A stretch of DNA of 64,000 nucleotides, taken from positions 1 through 64,000 of the forward strand of contig NZ_NOXT01000110.1 in assembly GCF_002251755.1 (NCBI RefSeq), written 5' to 3'. The position numbers and the translations under genes were made by a program. The stretch's first letter is position 1; each line of letters begins with the position of its first letter. The stretch is from Sandarakinorhabdus cyanobacteriorum. Lineage in GTDB: Bacteria; Pseudomonadota; Alphaproteobacteria; Sphingomonadales; Sphingomonadaceae. Shown piece after piece: positions 8,639 to 17,925 of the stretch. Under the pieces are notes generated by a model. The model saw only the letters and a program-made list of their open reading frames with translations, made no database searches and had not been told where the DNA came from.

Positions 8639-9490
8639 TCACAGCCCGTAATGCGCCTTCACGATGGCCCAGCCCTCCTCGGCGGTCTCGACGAAATGGA
8701 ACAGGTCCAGATCGGCCTTGGCGATCACGCCTTCCTCGGCCAGCGCTTCGAAATTGACCACGCGGTTCCAGAAATCCCGGCCATAGAGCAGGATCGGCAG
8801 CGGCGCGACCTTGCCGGTCTGCACCAGGGTCAACAGCTCGAAAAACTCATCGAACGTGCCAAAACCGCCGGGGAACACCGCCACCGCCTTGGCGCGCATC
8901 AGGAAATGCATCTTCCTGAGCACGAAATAGTGGAACTGGAACGACAGGCCCGGCGTCACATAGGGGTTGGGCACCTGCTCGTGCGGCAACACGATGTTCA
9001 GGCCCACCGACGGCGCCCCGCTTTCCCATGCCCCACGGTTGGCCGCCTCCATGATCGACGGGCCACCACCGGAGCACACGGTGAAGCAGCGCTCACCCTC
9101 CTTGCAATAGGTGGAAACCTGCACCGCCAGCTGGCGCGCCACCTCATAATAACGCGCATTGGCCGCCAGCCGTTCCGCCACCGCCCGCCGTTCCGGCGTT
9201 TCAGCGGCATCGATCAGCGCCTGGGCCGTTTCCGGCGATGGAATCCGCGCCGAGCCATAGAAGACAAAGGTCGATTCAATCCCGGCCTCGGTCAGCAGCA
9301 GCTCCGGCTTCAACAGCTCCAGCTGGAAACGCACCGGCCGCAGATCCTCGCGCAGCAGGAACTCCGTGTCCTGGAACGCCATGCGATAGGCGGGATGCTC
9401 GGTCTGCGGCACGGCGGTGGGCGTGTTGCCCAGCTCGGCATCGGCCTTGGCGGTCGGGAAGATCCGGGGGGGCACCGGCGGTGTCATCAT
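8639..9490 (-). CDS. LOG family protein (nucleoside monophosphate phosphoribohydrolase type)
   Basis: 283-aa Rossmann-fold protein with the family signature PGGFGTFDE near residue 205 and an upstream GGGPSIMEAANRGA phosphate-binding segment. Members of this family cleave nucleoside 5'-monophosphates to base and ribose 5-phosphate (LOG enzymes, related AMP nucleosidases). The extra 60-residue N-terminal part places it with the longer bacterial TIGR00730-like group. A GGAG motif precedes the ATG. It is followed 46 bases downstream by the amidohydrolase gene on the same strand. Confidence 0.88.
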   Translation of the reverse strand: MMTPPVPPRIFPTAKADAELGNTPTAVPQTEHPAYRMAFQDTEFLLREDLRPVRFQLELLKPELLLTEAGIESTFVFYGSARIPSPETAQALIDAAETPERRAVAERLAANARYYEVARQLAVQVSTYCKEGERCFTVCSGGGPSIMEAANRGAWESGAPSVGLNIVLPHEQVPNPYVTPGLSFQFHYFVLRKMHFLMRAKAVAVFPGGFGTFDEFFELLTLVQTGKVAPLPILLYGRDFWNRVVNFEALAEEGVIAKADLDLFHFVETAEEGWAIVKAHYGL

Positions 9491-9545
9491 ATTGTCATAT
9501 TCTCCGCAAAACGGCCGAGGGCGATAATCCAGCCCGCCGCGCTTG

Positions 9546-10346
9546 TCACGCCTGTTTCGTCAGCCCCAGGGCCGCGGTTGCAGCCGCCACGCTGCCATGG
9601 CGCCAGCCCATGTCGTCAATCAGATGGGCGTGGGTCGGGATATGGAACAGCCCCAGGTCCAGCCCCTTCAGGCACAGTTCGGCCGCCCGTTCCGGCAGGA
9701 TGATGCCCATGTCCGCCGGCCATTTCGCCGGATCGGGCCCCAGCCCGGCTGCCGTCAGCCCGGTGTAGACCCCACCGGGCAGCAGCACATGCACATCCAG
9801 CGGCTTGCCCCCGTTCCGGCATTCGGTCGCCAGCCACTCCGCCAGGATCAGCACGCCATGCTTGGCGGCGGCATAGAGCCCGTTGCCGAAATTCTGGATC
9901 GATGGCGGCAGCGACAGGCTGTTTTCCGACCCGGTGATCACCAGCCGCCCGCGCCAGCCGCCGGCCTCCGCCGCCGACACCAGCGCCTGCGCCAGCCTGG
10001 TCGGCCCCAACATGTTGATTTCCCACAAGCGGGAGAGGCCCGGATCATCCAGATCGGCCTTCAGCAGCCGCCGTGTGTAACCGATGCCGGCATTGGCAAA
10101 CACCGCATCCAGCCGGCCGTGGCGGGCGACCAGCTGCTCCACGGCGCGGGGGCCAGCGGCGCCATCGGACAGATCGATCACCAGTGCATCGCCGCCGCAC
10201 AGCCGGGCGGTTTCGGCCACCCCGTCGGCATTGATGTCGGCGGCAGCCACCTGTGCCCCGCGCTGCGCCAGCTGCACCGCCAGCGCCCGGCCAATGCCGC
10301 TCGCCGCCCCGGTGATCAGCACCCGCTGCCCGTTCCAGTCGATCAT
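9546..10346 (-). CDS. Short-chain dehydrogenase/reductase
   Basis: 266-aa oxidoreductase of the classical SDR family. The NAD(P)-binding TGAASGIG motif is at residues 11-18, DIN after the second strand suggests NAD preference, the NAGIG motif follows, and the catalytic YAAAK lies near residue 157. The start MIDWNGQRVLITGA is preceded by a GGAAG ribosome-binding site; the frame stays open far upstream but that part is antisense to the permease. Substrate unknown. It lies upstream of the LOG gene and is divergent from the APC permease. Confidence 0.9.
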   Translation of the reverse strand: MIDWNGQRVLITGAASGIGRALAVQLAQRGAQVAAADINADGVAETARLCGGDALVIDLSDGAAGPRAVEQLVARHGRLDAVFANAGIGYTRRLLKADLDDPGLSRLWEINMLGPTRLAQALVSAAEAGGWRGRLVITGSENSLSLPPSIQNFGNGLYAAAKHGVLILAEWLATECRNGGKPLDVHVLLPGGVYTGLTAAGLGPDPAKWPADMGIILPERAAELCLKGLDLGLFHIPTHAHLIDDMGWRHGSVAAATAALGLTKQA

Positions 10347-10406
10347 CCCCAGCTTCCTTTTCGTGTCTGCATTGACGAGAGCGCGTTCCCGGTGCCACGT
10401 CAACCG

Positions 10407-11741
10407 ATGGACACTGCGGGTCTGGAACGGGCATTGAAACCCGGCGGCGTGTTGCTGCTGGTGCTGTCGGCGGTGTCGCCGGTGCTGTCGGTGTTCGTCG
10501 GTGGCTCCGCCGTGCTGCACCTGGCTGGCAGCGGCGCGGCGCTGGCGTTTCTCGCCGGCGGCCTCATCGCGGCGCTGTTCGCCCTGCTCTATGCCGAACT
10601 GGGTGCGCGCGTGCCGGGCGCCGGCGGCGTCTATCCCGGCCTTGCCGCCCTGATCGGCCCCGGCGTCGCCCACGGCTATATGTTCATGACCCTGGTCACC
10701 GCCATGCCGCTGATCGCCTTTTCGGCGCTCGGTCTGGCCGGTTACCTCAAGATCCTCTGGCCGTCCCTCCCCACCCTGCCGGTCGCGCTGGCCGGGCTGG
10801 CGGCGGCGGCGGCCATCGCCATGCTCAATATCCGCACCTCGGCGCTGGTCACCGGCCTGTTCCTCGGGGTGGAATTGCTGGCCCTCGCCATCCTTACCTG
10901 GGTTGCCGCCACCGCGCCGCAAGCCGCGCTCACCACCGTGCTGATGCCGCCCGAATTCCGCTGGAACAATTTCGGCATCGCCGCCCTGGGCGGCCTGTTC
11001 TGGTGTGGCGGCGCCGTCTATGCGCTTTATTTCGTTGAGGAAATGGATGGCGGCCATCGCGCGCTTGGCCCGGTGGTGGCGCAGGCCGGGGCAATCTCGG
11101 CGCTGGTTATCGCCGCGCCCATGCTGGTGCTGGTGCCAGCGATGGACGTGGTGCCCGGCCTCTATGCCGCCGAAACGCCGATCGCCGCCTTTCTGGAACG
11201 CCAGGCCAGCCCGGCGGTGGCCCAGGCGGTTTCTGCCGGCGTCATCGCCGCGGTGTTCAACGCCCTCATCGCCACCATCATGGCCTTTGCCCGGCTGGTG
11301 CTGGGCATGGGCCGCGATGGCGTGCTGCCCGGCGCGCTCGGCCGGCTCGCCACGCTGGTTTCCGCCCGCCAGCGCGCACCCTGGGGCGCCACGCTCATCG
11401 TCACCCTCGCTGCTGCCGCCGCCATCGGCCTTGGCGAACGCTGGCTGCTCATCCTCACCAGCGGCAATGTCGCCGATTATATCCTGATCGCGCTCGCCCT
11501 GCTGCTCGCCCGCCGCCGCGCCGAACCCACGGTGTGGGCCGCCCCCGCCCACCCGGCGCTGCCGCTGCTCGCCATTCTCGTCACCCTGTGGGCCATCCAG
11601 AGCTTCTGGTTCGATGCCGAAACCGGCCGGCCGTCGCTGTTGCTGATCGGCGGCACCTTCCTCGCCGCCTGGGCCGCCTGGCACCTGCGCCGCGCGGCTG
11701 GCACCGCCCCCGCCTTCAACCGGAGCAACCCCAATGCTTGA
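10407..11741 (+). CDS. APC family amino acid permease
   Basis: 444-aa inner-membrane transporter with about 12 hydrophobic helices. The early GGSAVLHLAGSGAALAF and YAELGARVPGAGGVY segments match the conserved first helices of the amino acid-polyamine-organocation superfamily. The substrate cannot be predicted. The start at 10407 opens the hydrophobic region directly; upstream in-frame codons are antisense to the SDR gene. The last eight bases overlap the beta-lactamase start, so the two are probably one transcript. Confidence 0.85.
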   Translation: MDTAGLERALKPGGVLLLVLSAVSPVLSVFVGGSAVLHLAGSGAALAFLAGGLIAALFALLYAELGARVPGAGGVYPGLAALIGPGVAHGYMFMTLVTAMPLIAFSALGLAGYLKILWPSLPTLPVALAGLAAAAAIAMLNIRTSALVTGLFLGVELLALAILTWVAATAPQAALTTVLMPPEFRWNNFGIAALGGLFWCGGAVYALYFVEEMDGGHRALGPVVAQAGAISALVIAAPMLVLVPAMDVVPGLYAAETPIAAFLERQASPAVAQAVSAGVIAAVFNALIATIMAFARLVLGMGRDGVLPGALGRLATLVSARQRAPWGATLIVTLAAAAAIGLGERWLLILTSGNVADYILIALALLLARRRAEPTVWAAPAHPALPLLAILVTLWAIQSFWFDAETGRPSLLLIGGTFLAAWAAWHLRRAAGTAPAFNRSNPNA

Positions 11742-12588
11742 CCGCCGCCAGTTCGTCGCCGCGCTGCCGCTGCTCACCGCCGCTGCGCCCGATCGCTTCG
11801 CCCCCTTGCGCCGCGCCATCGCGGCCATCGAACATGCTGCCGGCGGGCCCATCGGCGTTTCCCTGATCGACACGCACACAGGCGCCCGCTTCAGCCACCG
11901 CGCCAATGATCGCTTCCCGCTGTGCTCCACCTTCAAGCTGCTGCTGGCCGCACGGCTGCTGCACGGCGCTGAAACGAGTCTCTGGCAGCTCGGCGAACGC
12001 CTGCCCATCCGCCGGGAGGATATGCTCAACAACGCCCCGTTCAGCGAAACCCGCATCGGCGGCAGTGCGTCGCTGCTGGAAATGGCCGAAGCCATGTGTG
12101 TCCTCTCCGACAATCCGGCCGCCAATCTCGCGCTGGCCCGGCAAGGCGGCCCTGCCGCGCTCACCGCCTGGTTGCGCAGCATCGGCGACACCACCACAAG
12201 GCTCGACCGCATGGAGCCGGAAATGAACAACGAAACCCCCGGTGACCCGCGCGACACCACCACGCCCACCGCCATGCTCGCCACGTCGCGCGCGCTGGTC
12301 GAAGGCCGCATCCTCTCACCCGCCGCCCGCGCCCGCCTGTTCGGCTGGATGCAGGCCAGCCGCACCGCCGACACCATGATCCGCGCCGCGCTGCCGCCGG
12401 GTTGGGCGGAGGCGAACAAGACCGGTGCCGGATCGTGGCGCGCGCGCAACATCGTCTCGCACATCACGCCACCGGGCCGGCGTCCGATCTGGGTCGCCGC
12501 CTACCTGTTCGCCGCCAGGTCTGAATTGGCCGAACGCAACCGCCACTTCGTCCCGCTGGGCCGCGCCATCGTCGAGTCGCTGGCCTGA
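11734..12588 (+). CDS. Class A beta-lactamase
   Basis: 284-aa serine hydrolase that opens the beta-lactam ring. All class A elements are present: STFK with nucleophile Ser65 and Lys68, SDN near 125, the omega-loop RMEPEMN with the general base Glu near 161, and KTG at 229-231. Cys precedes the active Ser (Ambler position 69), as in CTX-M and some carbapenemases, but no partner Cys follows KTG. The N-terminus MLDRRQFVAALPLL has a twin-arginine-like motif, so Tat export is likely. A GGAG site lies inside the end of the permease gene, which it overlaps by eight bases. The resistance spectrum cannot be inferred. Confidence 0.93.
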   Translation: MLDRRQFVAALPLLTAAAPDRFAPLRRAIAAIEHAAGGPIGVSLIDTHTGARFSHRANDRFPLCSTFKLLLAARLLHGAETSLWQLGERLPIRREDMLNNAPFSETRIGGSASLLEMAEAMCVLSDNPAANLALARQGGPAALTAWLRSIGDTTTRLDRMEPEMNNETPGDPRDTTTPTAMLATSRALVEGRILSPAARARLFGWMQASRTADTMIRAALPPGWAEANKTGAGSWRARNIVSHITPPGRRPIWVAAYLFAARSELAERNRHFVPLGRAIVESLA

Positions 12589-12623
12589 ACCACCGCTGCG
12601 CTCCACGGTAAATCCGAAACAAC

Positions 12624-12705
12624 TTGACCCCGCCCGGCATTCCACTAAGGCCGGCGGCGGGCCACGCCGTCCCAACGCGGCGCGCGCTCTCTGAGAGGAG
12701 AGAAC
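12624..12705 (+). promoter_or_regulatory. serC leader: possible promoter and structured 5' UTR
   Basis: TTGACC at 12624 is followed after 16 bases by TAAGGC, a weak promoter match. Downstream are GC-rich self-complementary segments, and the ribosome-binding site lies in a CTCTC...GAGAG mini-hairpin just before the serC ATG. Alphaproteobacteria have a described serC leader RNA motif (Corbino et al. 2005, Rfam RF00517) in this gene context; I cannot confirm a match by eye. Confidence 0.3.
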
Positions 12706-13827
12706 ATGACTGCCAAACCGACCACGCTGCCGCAGCGTGCGCATTTCTCGTCCGGTCCCTGCGCCAAGCGCCCGGGCTGGAGCCCCGAACAGCTCGACAC
12801 CGCTTCGCTTGGCCGCTCGCACCGCTCCAAGCTGGGCAAGGCGCGCCTGAAGCACGCCATCGATCTCACCCGCAAGATTTTGGGCGTGCCCGACACGCAC
12901 CGCATCGGCATCGTGCCCGCCAGCGACACCGGCGCCTATGAAATGGCGATGTGGACCATGCTGGGCGCCCGCCCGGTCACGGCGCTGGCCTGGGAATCGT
13001 TCGGCGAAGGCTGGGTCACCGATGCCGCCAAGCAGCTGAAATTGAACCCGACCGTCATCACCGCCCCCTATGGCGAGCTGCCCGATCTGGCCGCTGTGGA
13101 CTTCACCAACGACGTGCTGTTCACCGCCAACGGCACAACATCGGGCGTGCGCGTGCCCGATTACGACTGGATCCCCGCCACCCGCGAAGGCCTGACCTTC
13201 GCCGATGCCACCTCCGCCGTGTTCGCGCAGGACGTGGATTGGGACAAGGTCGATGTCCTCACCTACAGCTGGCAGAAGGTGCTGGGCGGCGAAGGCGGCC
13301 ACGGCGTGCTCATCCTCGGCCCCCGCGCCGTCGAACGGCTGGAAACCCACACCCCGGCCTGGCCGCTGCCCAAGATCTTCCGCCTCGTCTCCAAGGGCAA
13401 GCTGACCGAAAGCATCTTCGTCGGCGAAACCATCAACACGCCCTCCATGCTGGCGGTCGAGGATTATATCGACGCGCTGGAATGGGCCGACAGCCTGGGC
13501 GGCCTCGATGCCCTCAAGGCCCGCGCCAACGCCAACGCCGCCGCGCTCGACGCCTGGGTGCAGGCGACGCCCCATGTCGAGCATCTGGCCAAGGACCCGG
13601 CCTCGCGCTCCAACACCAGTGTCTGCCTCGTCCTCCCCGGCCTCGCCGAAGACAAGGTGAAGGCAATCGTGTCGCTCCTCGAAAAGGAAAAGGCCGCCTA
13701 CGACATCGGCGCCTATCGCGACGCGCCGGCGGGCTTGCGCATCTGGTGCGGCGCCACCGTCGACACCGCCGACATCGTGGCGCTGACCCACTGGCTCGAC
13801 TGGGCCTACGCGCAAGTCACGGCCTGA
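12706..13827 (+). CDS. serC: Phosphoserine aminotransferase (alphaproteobacterial type)
   Basis: 373-aa PLP enzyme converting 3-phosphohydroxypyruvate and glutamate to phosphoserine and 2-oxoglutarate. It opens with the substrate-binding [12 protein letters not shown] motif typical of the alphaproteobacterial/archaeal SerC subgroup. The PLP lysine is K191 in [23 protein letters not shown] precedes the ATG. The gene is followed by serA after a palindromic repeat, so serine synthesis steps one and two are encoded together. Confidence 0.94.
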   Translation: MTAKPTTLPQRAHFSSGPCAKRPGWSPEQLDTASLGRSHRSKLGKARLKHAIDLTRKILGVPDTHRIGIVPASDTGAYEMAMWTMLGARPVTALAWESFGEGWVTDAAKQLKLNPTVITAPYGELPDLAAVDFTNDVLFTANGTTSGVRVPDYDWIPATREGLTFADATSAVFAQDVDWDKVDVLTYSWQKVLGGEGGHGVLILGPRAVERLETHTPAWPLPKIFRLVSKGKLTESIFVGETINTPSMLAVEDYIDALEWADSLGGLDALKARANANAAALDAWVQATPHVEHLAKDPASRSNTSVCLVLPGLAEDKVKAIVSLLEKEKAAYDIGAYRDAPAGLRIWCGATVDTADIVALTHWLDWAYAQVTA

Positions 13828-13831
13828 CCTC

Positions 13832-13943
13832 AACTCCCCTCCCGTTCGCGGGAGGGGTCGGGGGTGGGAATAACCCGCCCAATCCCACACATATCGGGTG
13901 GCAAAACCCACCCCTAACCCCTCCCGCCAGAGGGAGGGGAACT
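13832..13943. repeat. Intergenic inverted repeat (family B)
   Basis: Left arm CTCCCCTCCCGTTCGCGGGA continues into GGGGTCGGGGGTGGG; the right arm is its near reverse complement ending in GGGAGGGGAACT. The arms are about 36 bases. It lies between serC and serA, within a probable operon. This G/C-rich 'GGGAGGGGT-GGGGGTGGG' element is distinct in sequence from family A. Confidence 0.75.
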
Positions 13944-13954
13944 GGAGACTCCCC

Positions 13955-15535
13955 ATGCCTCGCGTTCTCATCTCCGATCAAATGTCCCCCAAGGCCGCCG
14001 AGATCTTCCGCGCCCGCGGCATCGAGGTCGATGAAATCACCGGCCTGTCGAAAGACGAGCTGATCAAGATCATCGGCCAATATGACGGCCTCGCCATCCG
14101 TTCCTCCACCAAGGTGACCAAGGATGTGCTCGCCGCCGCCACCAATCTGAAGGTCGTCGGCCGCGCCGGCATCGGGGTGGACAATGTCGATATCCCGGCC
14201 GCCTCGTCGCGCGGTGTCGTCGTGATGAACACGCCGTTTGGCAACTCGATCACCACCGCCGAACATGCCATCGCCCTGATGTTCGCGCTGGCCCGCCAGC
14301 TCCCCGAAGCCGATGCCTCCACCCAGGCCGGCAAGTGGGAAAAGAACCGCTTCATGGGCGTTGAAGTGACGGCGAAAACGCTGGGCCTGATCGGCGCCGG
14401 CAACATCGGCAGCATCGTTGCCGATCGCGCCCTCGGCCTCAAAATGAAGGTGATCGCCTATGATCCCTTCCTCACCCCGGAACGCGCCGAGCATATGGGC
14501 GTCACCAAGGTGACGCTCGATGAACTGCTCGCCCAAGCCGATTTCATCAGCCTGCACACGCCGCTGACCGACAGCACGCGCAACATCCTGTCCCGCGAAA
14601 ATCTGCTGAAGTGCAAGCCCGGCATCCGCATCGTCAATTGCGCCCGTGGCGGCCTGATCGACGAAGCGGCGCTGAAGGAACTGCTCGACAGCGGCCACAT
14701 CGCCGGCGCCGCCTTGGACGTGTTTGCCGAGGAACCTGCCAAGTCGAGCCCGCTGTTTGGCACGCCCAATTTCGTCTCGACGCCGCACCTTGGCGCCAGC
14801 ACCGACGAAGCCCAGGTCAATGTCGCCATCCAGGTCGCCGAACAGCTGTCGGACTTCCTGCTCACCGGCGGCGTCACCAACGCGCTCAACATGCCGTCGC
14901 TCAGCGCCGAAGAGGCCCCGCGCCTCAAGCCCTACATGGCGCTGGCCGAACGGCTGGGCAGCCTCGTCGGCCAGCTCGACAAGGATGGCATCAAGTCCGT
15001 CCGCATCGAGGTGGAAGGCGCCGCCGCCCAGCTCAACATCAAGCCGATCACGGCAGCCGTGCTGGCCGGCCTGATGCGCGTGCACAGCGACACGGTGAAC
15101 ATGGTCAACGCCCCCTATCTCGCCCGCGAGCGCGAGATCGAGATCGCCGAAGTCCGCCACGAGCGTGACACCGATTACAACACGCTGCTGCGCGTGACGG
15201 TGCACACCGCCAATGGCCCGCGCACGGTGGCGGGCACCCTGTTCGGCATGTCGAAGCCGCGCCTGACCGAGATTTTCGGCATCACCGTCGAAGCCGATCT
15301 CGCCGGCGACATGCTCTACATCGTCAACGAAGACAAACCGGGCTTCATCGGCCGCCTCGGCAGCGCGCTGGGCAGCGCCGGGGTCAACATCGGCACCTTC
15401 CACCTCGGCCGCCGCGACGCCGGTGGCGAGGCGGTGCTGCTGCTCTCGGTCGACAATGCCATCCCCGATGCGCTGCTCACCGACATCCGGGCCCTGCCCG
15501 GCGTGAAGGTCGCCAGCGCCCTGCACTTCGTCTGA
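13955..15535 (+). CDS. serA: D-3-phosphoglycerate dehydrogenase
   Basis: 526-aa enzyme oxidising 3-phosphoglycerate to 3-phosphohydroxypyruvate, first step of serine synthesis. Order: substrate domain, NAD-binding domain with GLIGAGNIGS near residue 147, NCARGGLID with the catalytic Arg, the catalytic His in STPHLGAST, an intervening (ASB) domain and a C-terminal ACT domain with DKPGFIGRLG. The long form with ASB and ACT suggests serine feedback. Start ATG 13955 follows a GGAG site at the edge of the upstream repeat; an earlier in-frame start at 13898 lies inside the repeat. Confidence 0.95.
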   Translation: MPRVLISDQMSPKAAEIFRARGIEVDEITGLSKDELIKIIGQYDGLAIRSSTKVTKDVLAAATNLKVVGRAGIGVDNVDIPAASSRGVVVMNTPFGNSITTAEHAIALMFALARQLPEADASTQAGKWEKNRFMGVEVTAKTLGLIGAGNIGSIVADRALGLKMKVIAYDPFLTPERAEHMGVTKVTLDELLAQADFISLHTPLTDSTRNILSRENLLKCKPGIRIVNCARGGLIDEAALKELLDSGHIAGAALDVFAEEPAKSSPLFGTPNFVSTPHLGASTDEAQVNVAIQVAEQLSDFLLTGGVTNALNMPSLSAEEAPRLKPYMALAERLGSLVGQLDKDGIKSVRIEVEGAAAQLNIKPITAAVLAGLMRVHSDTVNMVNAPYLAREREIEIAEVRHERDTDYNTLLRVTVHTANGPRTVAGTLFGMSKPRLTEIFGITVEADLAGDMLYIVNEDKPGFIGRLGSALGSAGVNIGTFHLGRRDAGGEAVLLLSVDNAIPDALLTDIRALPGVKVASALHFV

Positions 15536-15543
15536 ACGAACAT

Positions 15544-15592
15544 CCTCCCCCTCTGGGGGAGGTGCCGAGCAGCGCGAGGCGGAGGGGGCCGC
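15544..15592. repeat. Half copy of the family A palindromic repeat
   Basis: This 49-base element matches the left arm of the 5432-5537 repeat except at about five positions. It contains the short hairpin CCTCCCCCTCTGGGGGAGG. It lies right after the serA stop, between serA and hisZ. Confidence 0.8.
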
Positions 15593-15661
15593 ACCCGCGC
15601 CGCCACACCCAGCCACGCCCCCATCTTGCCCCCCCTCCCCCAACCGGCTAACCCCCACGCC

Positions 15662-16759
15662 ATGAACATCCCCGGTCTCCTTCCCGAAGGCCTGCGCGAT
15701 TCTCTGCCGCCCCAGGCGCAGGCGCTGGCCAGCCTGGTGCGCACCCTCACCGATGTCTGCGGCGCCCATGGCTATGAACGGGTGGCACCGCCGCTGATCG
15801 AATATGAGAGCAGCCTGGCCAGCGGCAGCAGCCGCGAACGGCTGCGCTTCACCGATCCGGTCAGCCAGCAAACGCTGGCGCTGCGGTCCGACATCACGGG
15901 CCAGGTCGGCCGCATCGCCGTCACCCGCCTCGCCCAGCAGGCCCGGCCGCTGCGGCTGATGTATGCCGGCCAGGTGCTGCGCGTGCGCGGCGATCAACTC
16001 TCCCCCGAACGCGAACGCACCCAGGCCGGCGCCGAACTCATCGGCAGCGATGGCCCCGCCGCGGCCGCCGAATTGCTGCAACTGGCCATCGCCGCGCTCG
16101 CCACCGCCGGCGTCACCGGCCTCAGCGTCGATCTCACCATGCCCACGCTGGTCGCCGATCTGGCCGCCGCCGGCTGGCCGCTTGGCCGCGCCAGCCTCGC
16201 CCAGGTGCAGGCGCTGCTCGACGGCAAGGATGTCGGCGCGCTGAAATCGCTGGGCGCCGATGCCTTCGTGCCGCTGATCGCCGCCGCCGGCCCGGCCCCG
16301 GCCGCCATCATCGCCTTGCGCCAGCTTGATCTGCCCGATGCCATATTGGCCCGCCTCGATGCCATCGCCGCGCTCGCCGCCGGGCTGGATGGCGTGGCCG
16401 TCACCCTCGATCCCACCGAACGCCACGGCTTTGAATATCAAACCTGGCTCGGCTTCTCGCTGTTTGGCGCTGGCCTTGCCGCCGAACTGGGCCGCGGCGG
16501 CGCCTATCTCGTGCCGCGCCCCGATGGCACCCAGGAACCGGCCATCGGCTTCTCGCTCTATGTTGATGGCCTGGTTGATCTCGGCCTCGGTGTCGAACTG
16601 CAGCGCCGCATCCTGCTGCCGCTTGGCACGCCGGCTGCCGAGGCTGCCGCCCTGCGCGGGGAAGGCTGGATCACGGTCGCCGCACTTGATGCCGAAACCG
16701 GCGCCGCCGCGCTCCATTGCAGCCACATCTGGCAATCCGGCCAGGCGGTCCCGGCATGA
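15662..16759 (+). CDS. hisZ: ATP phosphoribosyltransferase regulatory subunit
   Basis: 365-aa paralogue of histidyl-tRNA synthetase, without tRNA charging activity. It forms a complex with the short HisG and is needed for the first step of histidine synthesis. The LLPEGLRDSLPP start, the LRSDITGQVGRI motif 2 region and the LRLMYAGQVLR segment are characteristic. ATG 15662 is the start that begins this conserved region. The stop overlaps the prmA start by four bases (ATGA), so the pair is coupled. hisG is not in the window. Confidence 0.87.
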   Translation: MNIPGLLPEGLRDSLPPQAQALASLVRTLTDVCGAHGYERVAPPLIEYESSLASGSSRERLRFTDPVSQQTLALRSDITGQVGRIAVTRLAQQARPLRLMYAGQVLRVRGDQLSPERERTQAGAELIGSDGPAAAAELLQLAIAALATAGVTGLSVDLTMPTLVADLAAAGWPLGRASLAQVQALLDGKDVGALKSLGADAFVPLIAAAGPAPAAIIALRQLDLPDAILARLDAIAALAAGLDGVAVTLDPTERHGFEYQTWLGFSLFGAGLAAELGRGGAYLVPRPDGTQEPAIGFSLYVDGLVDLGLGVELQRRILLPLGTPAAEAAALRGEGWITVAALDAETGAAALHCSHIWQSGQAVPA

Positions 16760-17646
16760 GCTGGACGCTCCAGTTCCGCGTCAACCGCGCCGAGGCCGAA
16801 AATCTGCCCGATCTCTTTGATCTGATGGATGATCCCCCCACGCTGAACGTGGAGGAACCCGATCCGGCCAAACCCGACGATTGGCTGCTCACCGCCTATT
16901 TTGCCGATCAGCCTGAGGCCGCGACGGTTGACCGGATCGTGGCGCTCTTCCCGTCGGCCAGCAGCGTTGCCCTCACCGAACTGGAAGAGGCGGACTGGGC
17001 AACCCTGTCCCAGCGCGGGCTGGAGCCGGTGCGCGCCGGCCGCTTCATCGTCCACACCGCCGATCATGCCGATGCCGTGCGCCTGGGCGATTGGGGTCTC
17101 AGGATCGAAGCCGGTCTCGCCTTTGGCACCGGCCAGCATGCCACCACCCACGGCTGCCTCAAGGCACTGGTGCGGCTGGGCAAGCAGCGGCGCTTTCACA
17201 ACATCGCCGATATCGGCACCGGCACCGGTGTGCTGGCCATGGCCGCCCAGCGCCAGCACCGCAGCGCCCGCTGCATCGCCAGCGACATTGATCCCATTGC
17301 CATCGACGTCACCCGCGAGAATATGGCGCTGAACCATTTTGTCGCAGGTACATGCGCTGCACGCATGGCAACGGCCACAGCGCCGGGCCTTTCGGCCCCG
17401 GCGCTGCGGTCACGTGCTGCATATGATCTCGTGCTCGCCAACATATTGGCGCCGCCGCTGATTGCGCTTGCGCGCGATCTGTCGGCGGTTATTGCGCCCG
17501 GCGGGGTGCTGGTGATGGCGGGGCTGCTCTTGCCTCAGCAACGCGCCGTCGCCAACGCCTATCGCCGGCACGGGTTGGTGCCGGCGGGCGCTGTGGATTG
17601 GCAGGCCGAATGGCCCACACTGGTCCTGACGAAAAAACGGGTGTGA
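16756..17646 (+). CDS. prmA: Ribosomal protein L11 methyltransferase
   Basis: 296-aa SAM-dependent enzyme that trimethylates ribosomal protein L11. Key motifs are the FGTGQHATTHGCL segment near residue 122, DIGTGTGVLAMAA (SAM-binding loop) near 156 and the catalytic NILAPPL near 230. The N-terminal domain recognises L11. It is joined to hisZ by an ATGA overlap. A low-complexity Ala/Thr stretch near residue 205 is unusual but does not interrupt motifs. Confidence 0.92.
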   Translation: MSWTLQFRVNRAEAENLPDLFDLMDDPPTLNVEEPDPAKPDDWLLTAYFADQPEAATVDRIVALFPSASSVALTELEEADWATLSQRGLEPVRAGRFIVHTADHADAVRLGDWGLRIEAGLAFGTGQHATTHGCLKALVRLGKQRRFHNIADIGTGTGVLAMAAQRQHRSARCIASDIDPIAIDVTRENMALNHFVAGTCAARMATATAPGLSAPALRSRAAYDLVLANILAPPLIALARDLSAVIAPGGVLVMAGLLLPQQRAVANAYRRHGLVPAGAVDWQAEWPTLVLTKKRV

Positions 17647-17675
17647 TGCCCGCAGCTTCGCCGTTCCAACGCTGA

Positions 17676-17825
17676 TTACAGCGCGTGGAACAGACGGGCT
17701 TCCACCACAGCCGGCGTCAACACTACGCGACGCTTGCGGATGGGCAGGGGGCGAACCGGGGCCAGAACATCCGACACCGGGACAGCGCGCACCTGCGGTT
17801 CAAATTCAGTCGATACGACCTTCAT
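17676..17825 (-). CDS. 49-aa basic small protein of unknown function
   Basis: A short frame from ATG at 17825 to TAA at 17676. An AGGAG site lies eight bases before the ATG, which is as good as any in the window. The product is proline- and arginine-rich (PVRPLPIRKRRVV in the middle) with no signal peptide or membrane helix. Codon choice is somewhat less GC-extreme than in the flanking genes. It lies downstream of ligA on the same strand but behind a palindrome, so it may have its own transcript. No family was recognised. Confidence 0.6.
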   Translation of the reverse strand: MKVVSTEFEPQVRAVPVSDVLAPVRPLPIRKRRVVLTPAVVEARLFHAL

Positions 17826-17925
17826 TGGTACGCTCCTGTTTGATCAACCGGGCCAATTCCCGGCTGACAGGAGCCGTAATAAGACTGTCACACGCCTTTG
17901 TGCAGTGCAGCAGATTCGGCATCAG

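Noticed and set aside
7574-9703. 709-codon plus-strand open frame
   Set aside because: It runs antisense to the amidohydrolase and LOG genes and has no domain signal.
10347-12467. Upstream extension of the SDR frame
   Set aside because: It lies antisense to the permease and beta-lactamase genes and carries no recognisable domain.
13817-16735. 972-codon minus-strand open frame across serA and hisZ
   Set aside because: It covers two recognised genes and their repeat, shows no motifs and has composition expected of an antisense frame in GC-rich DNA.
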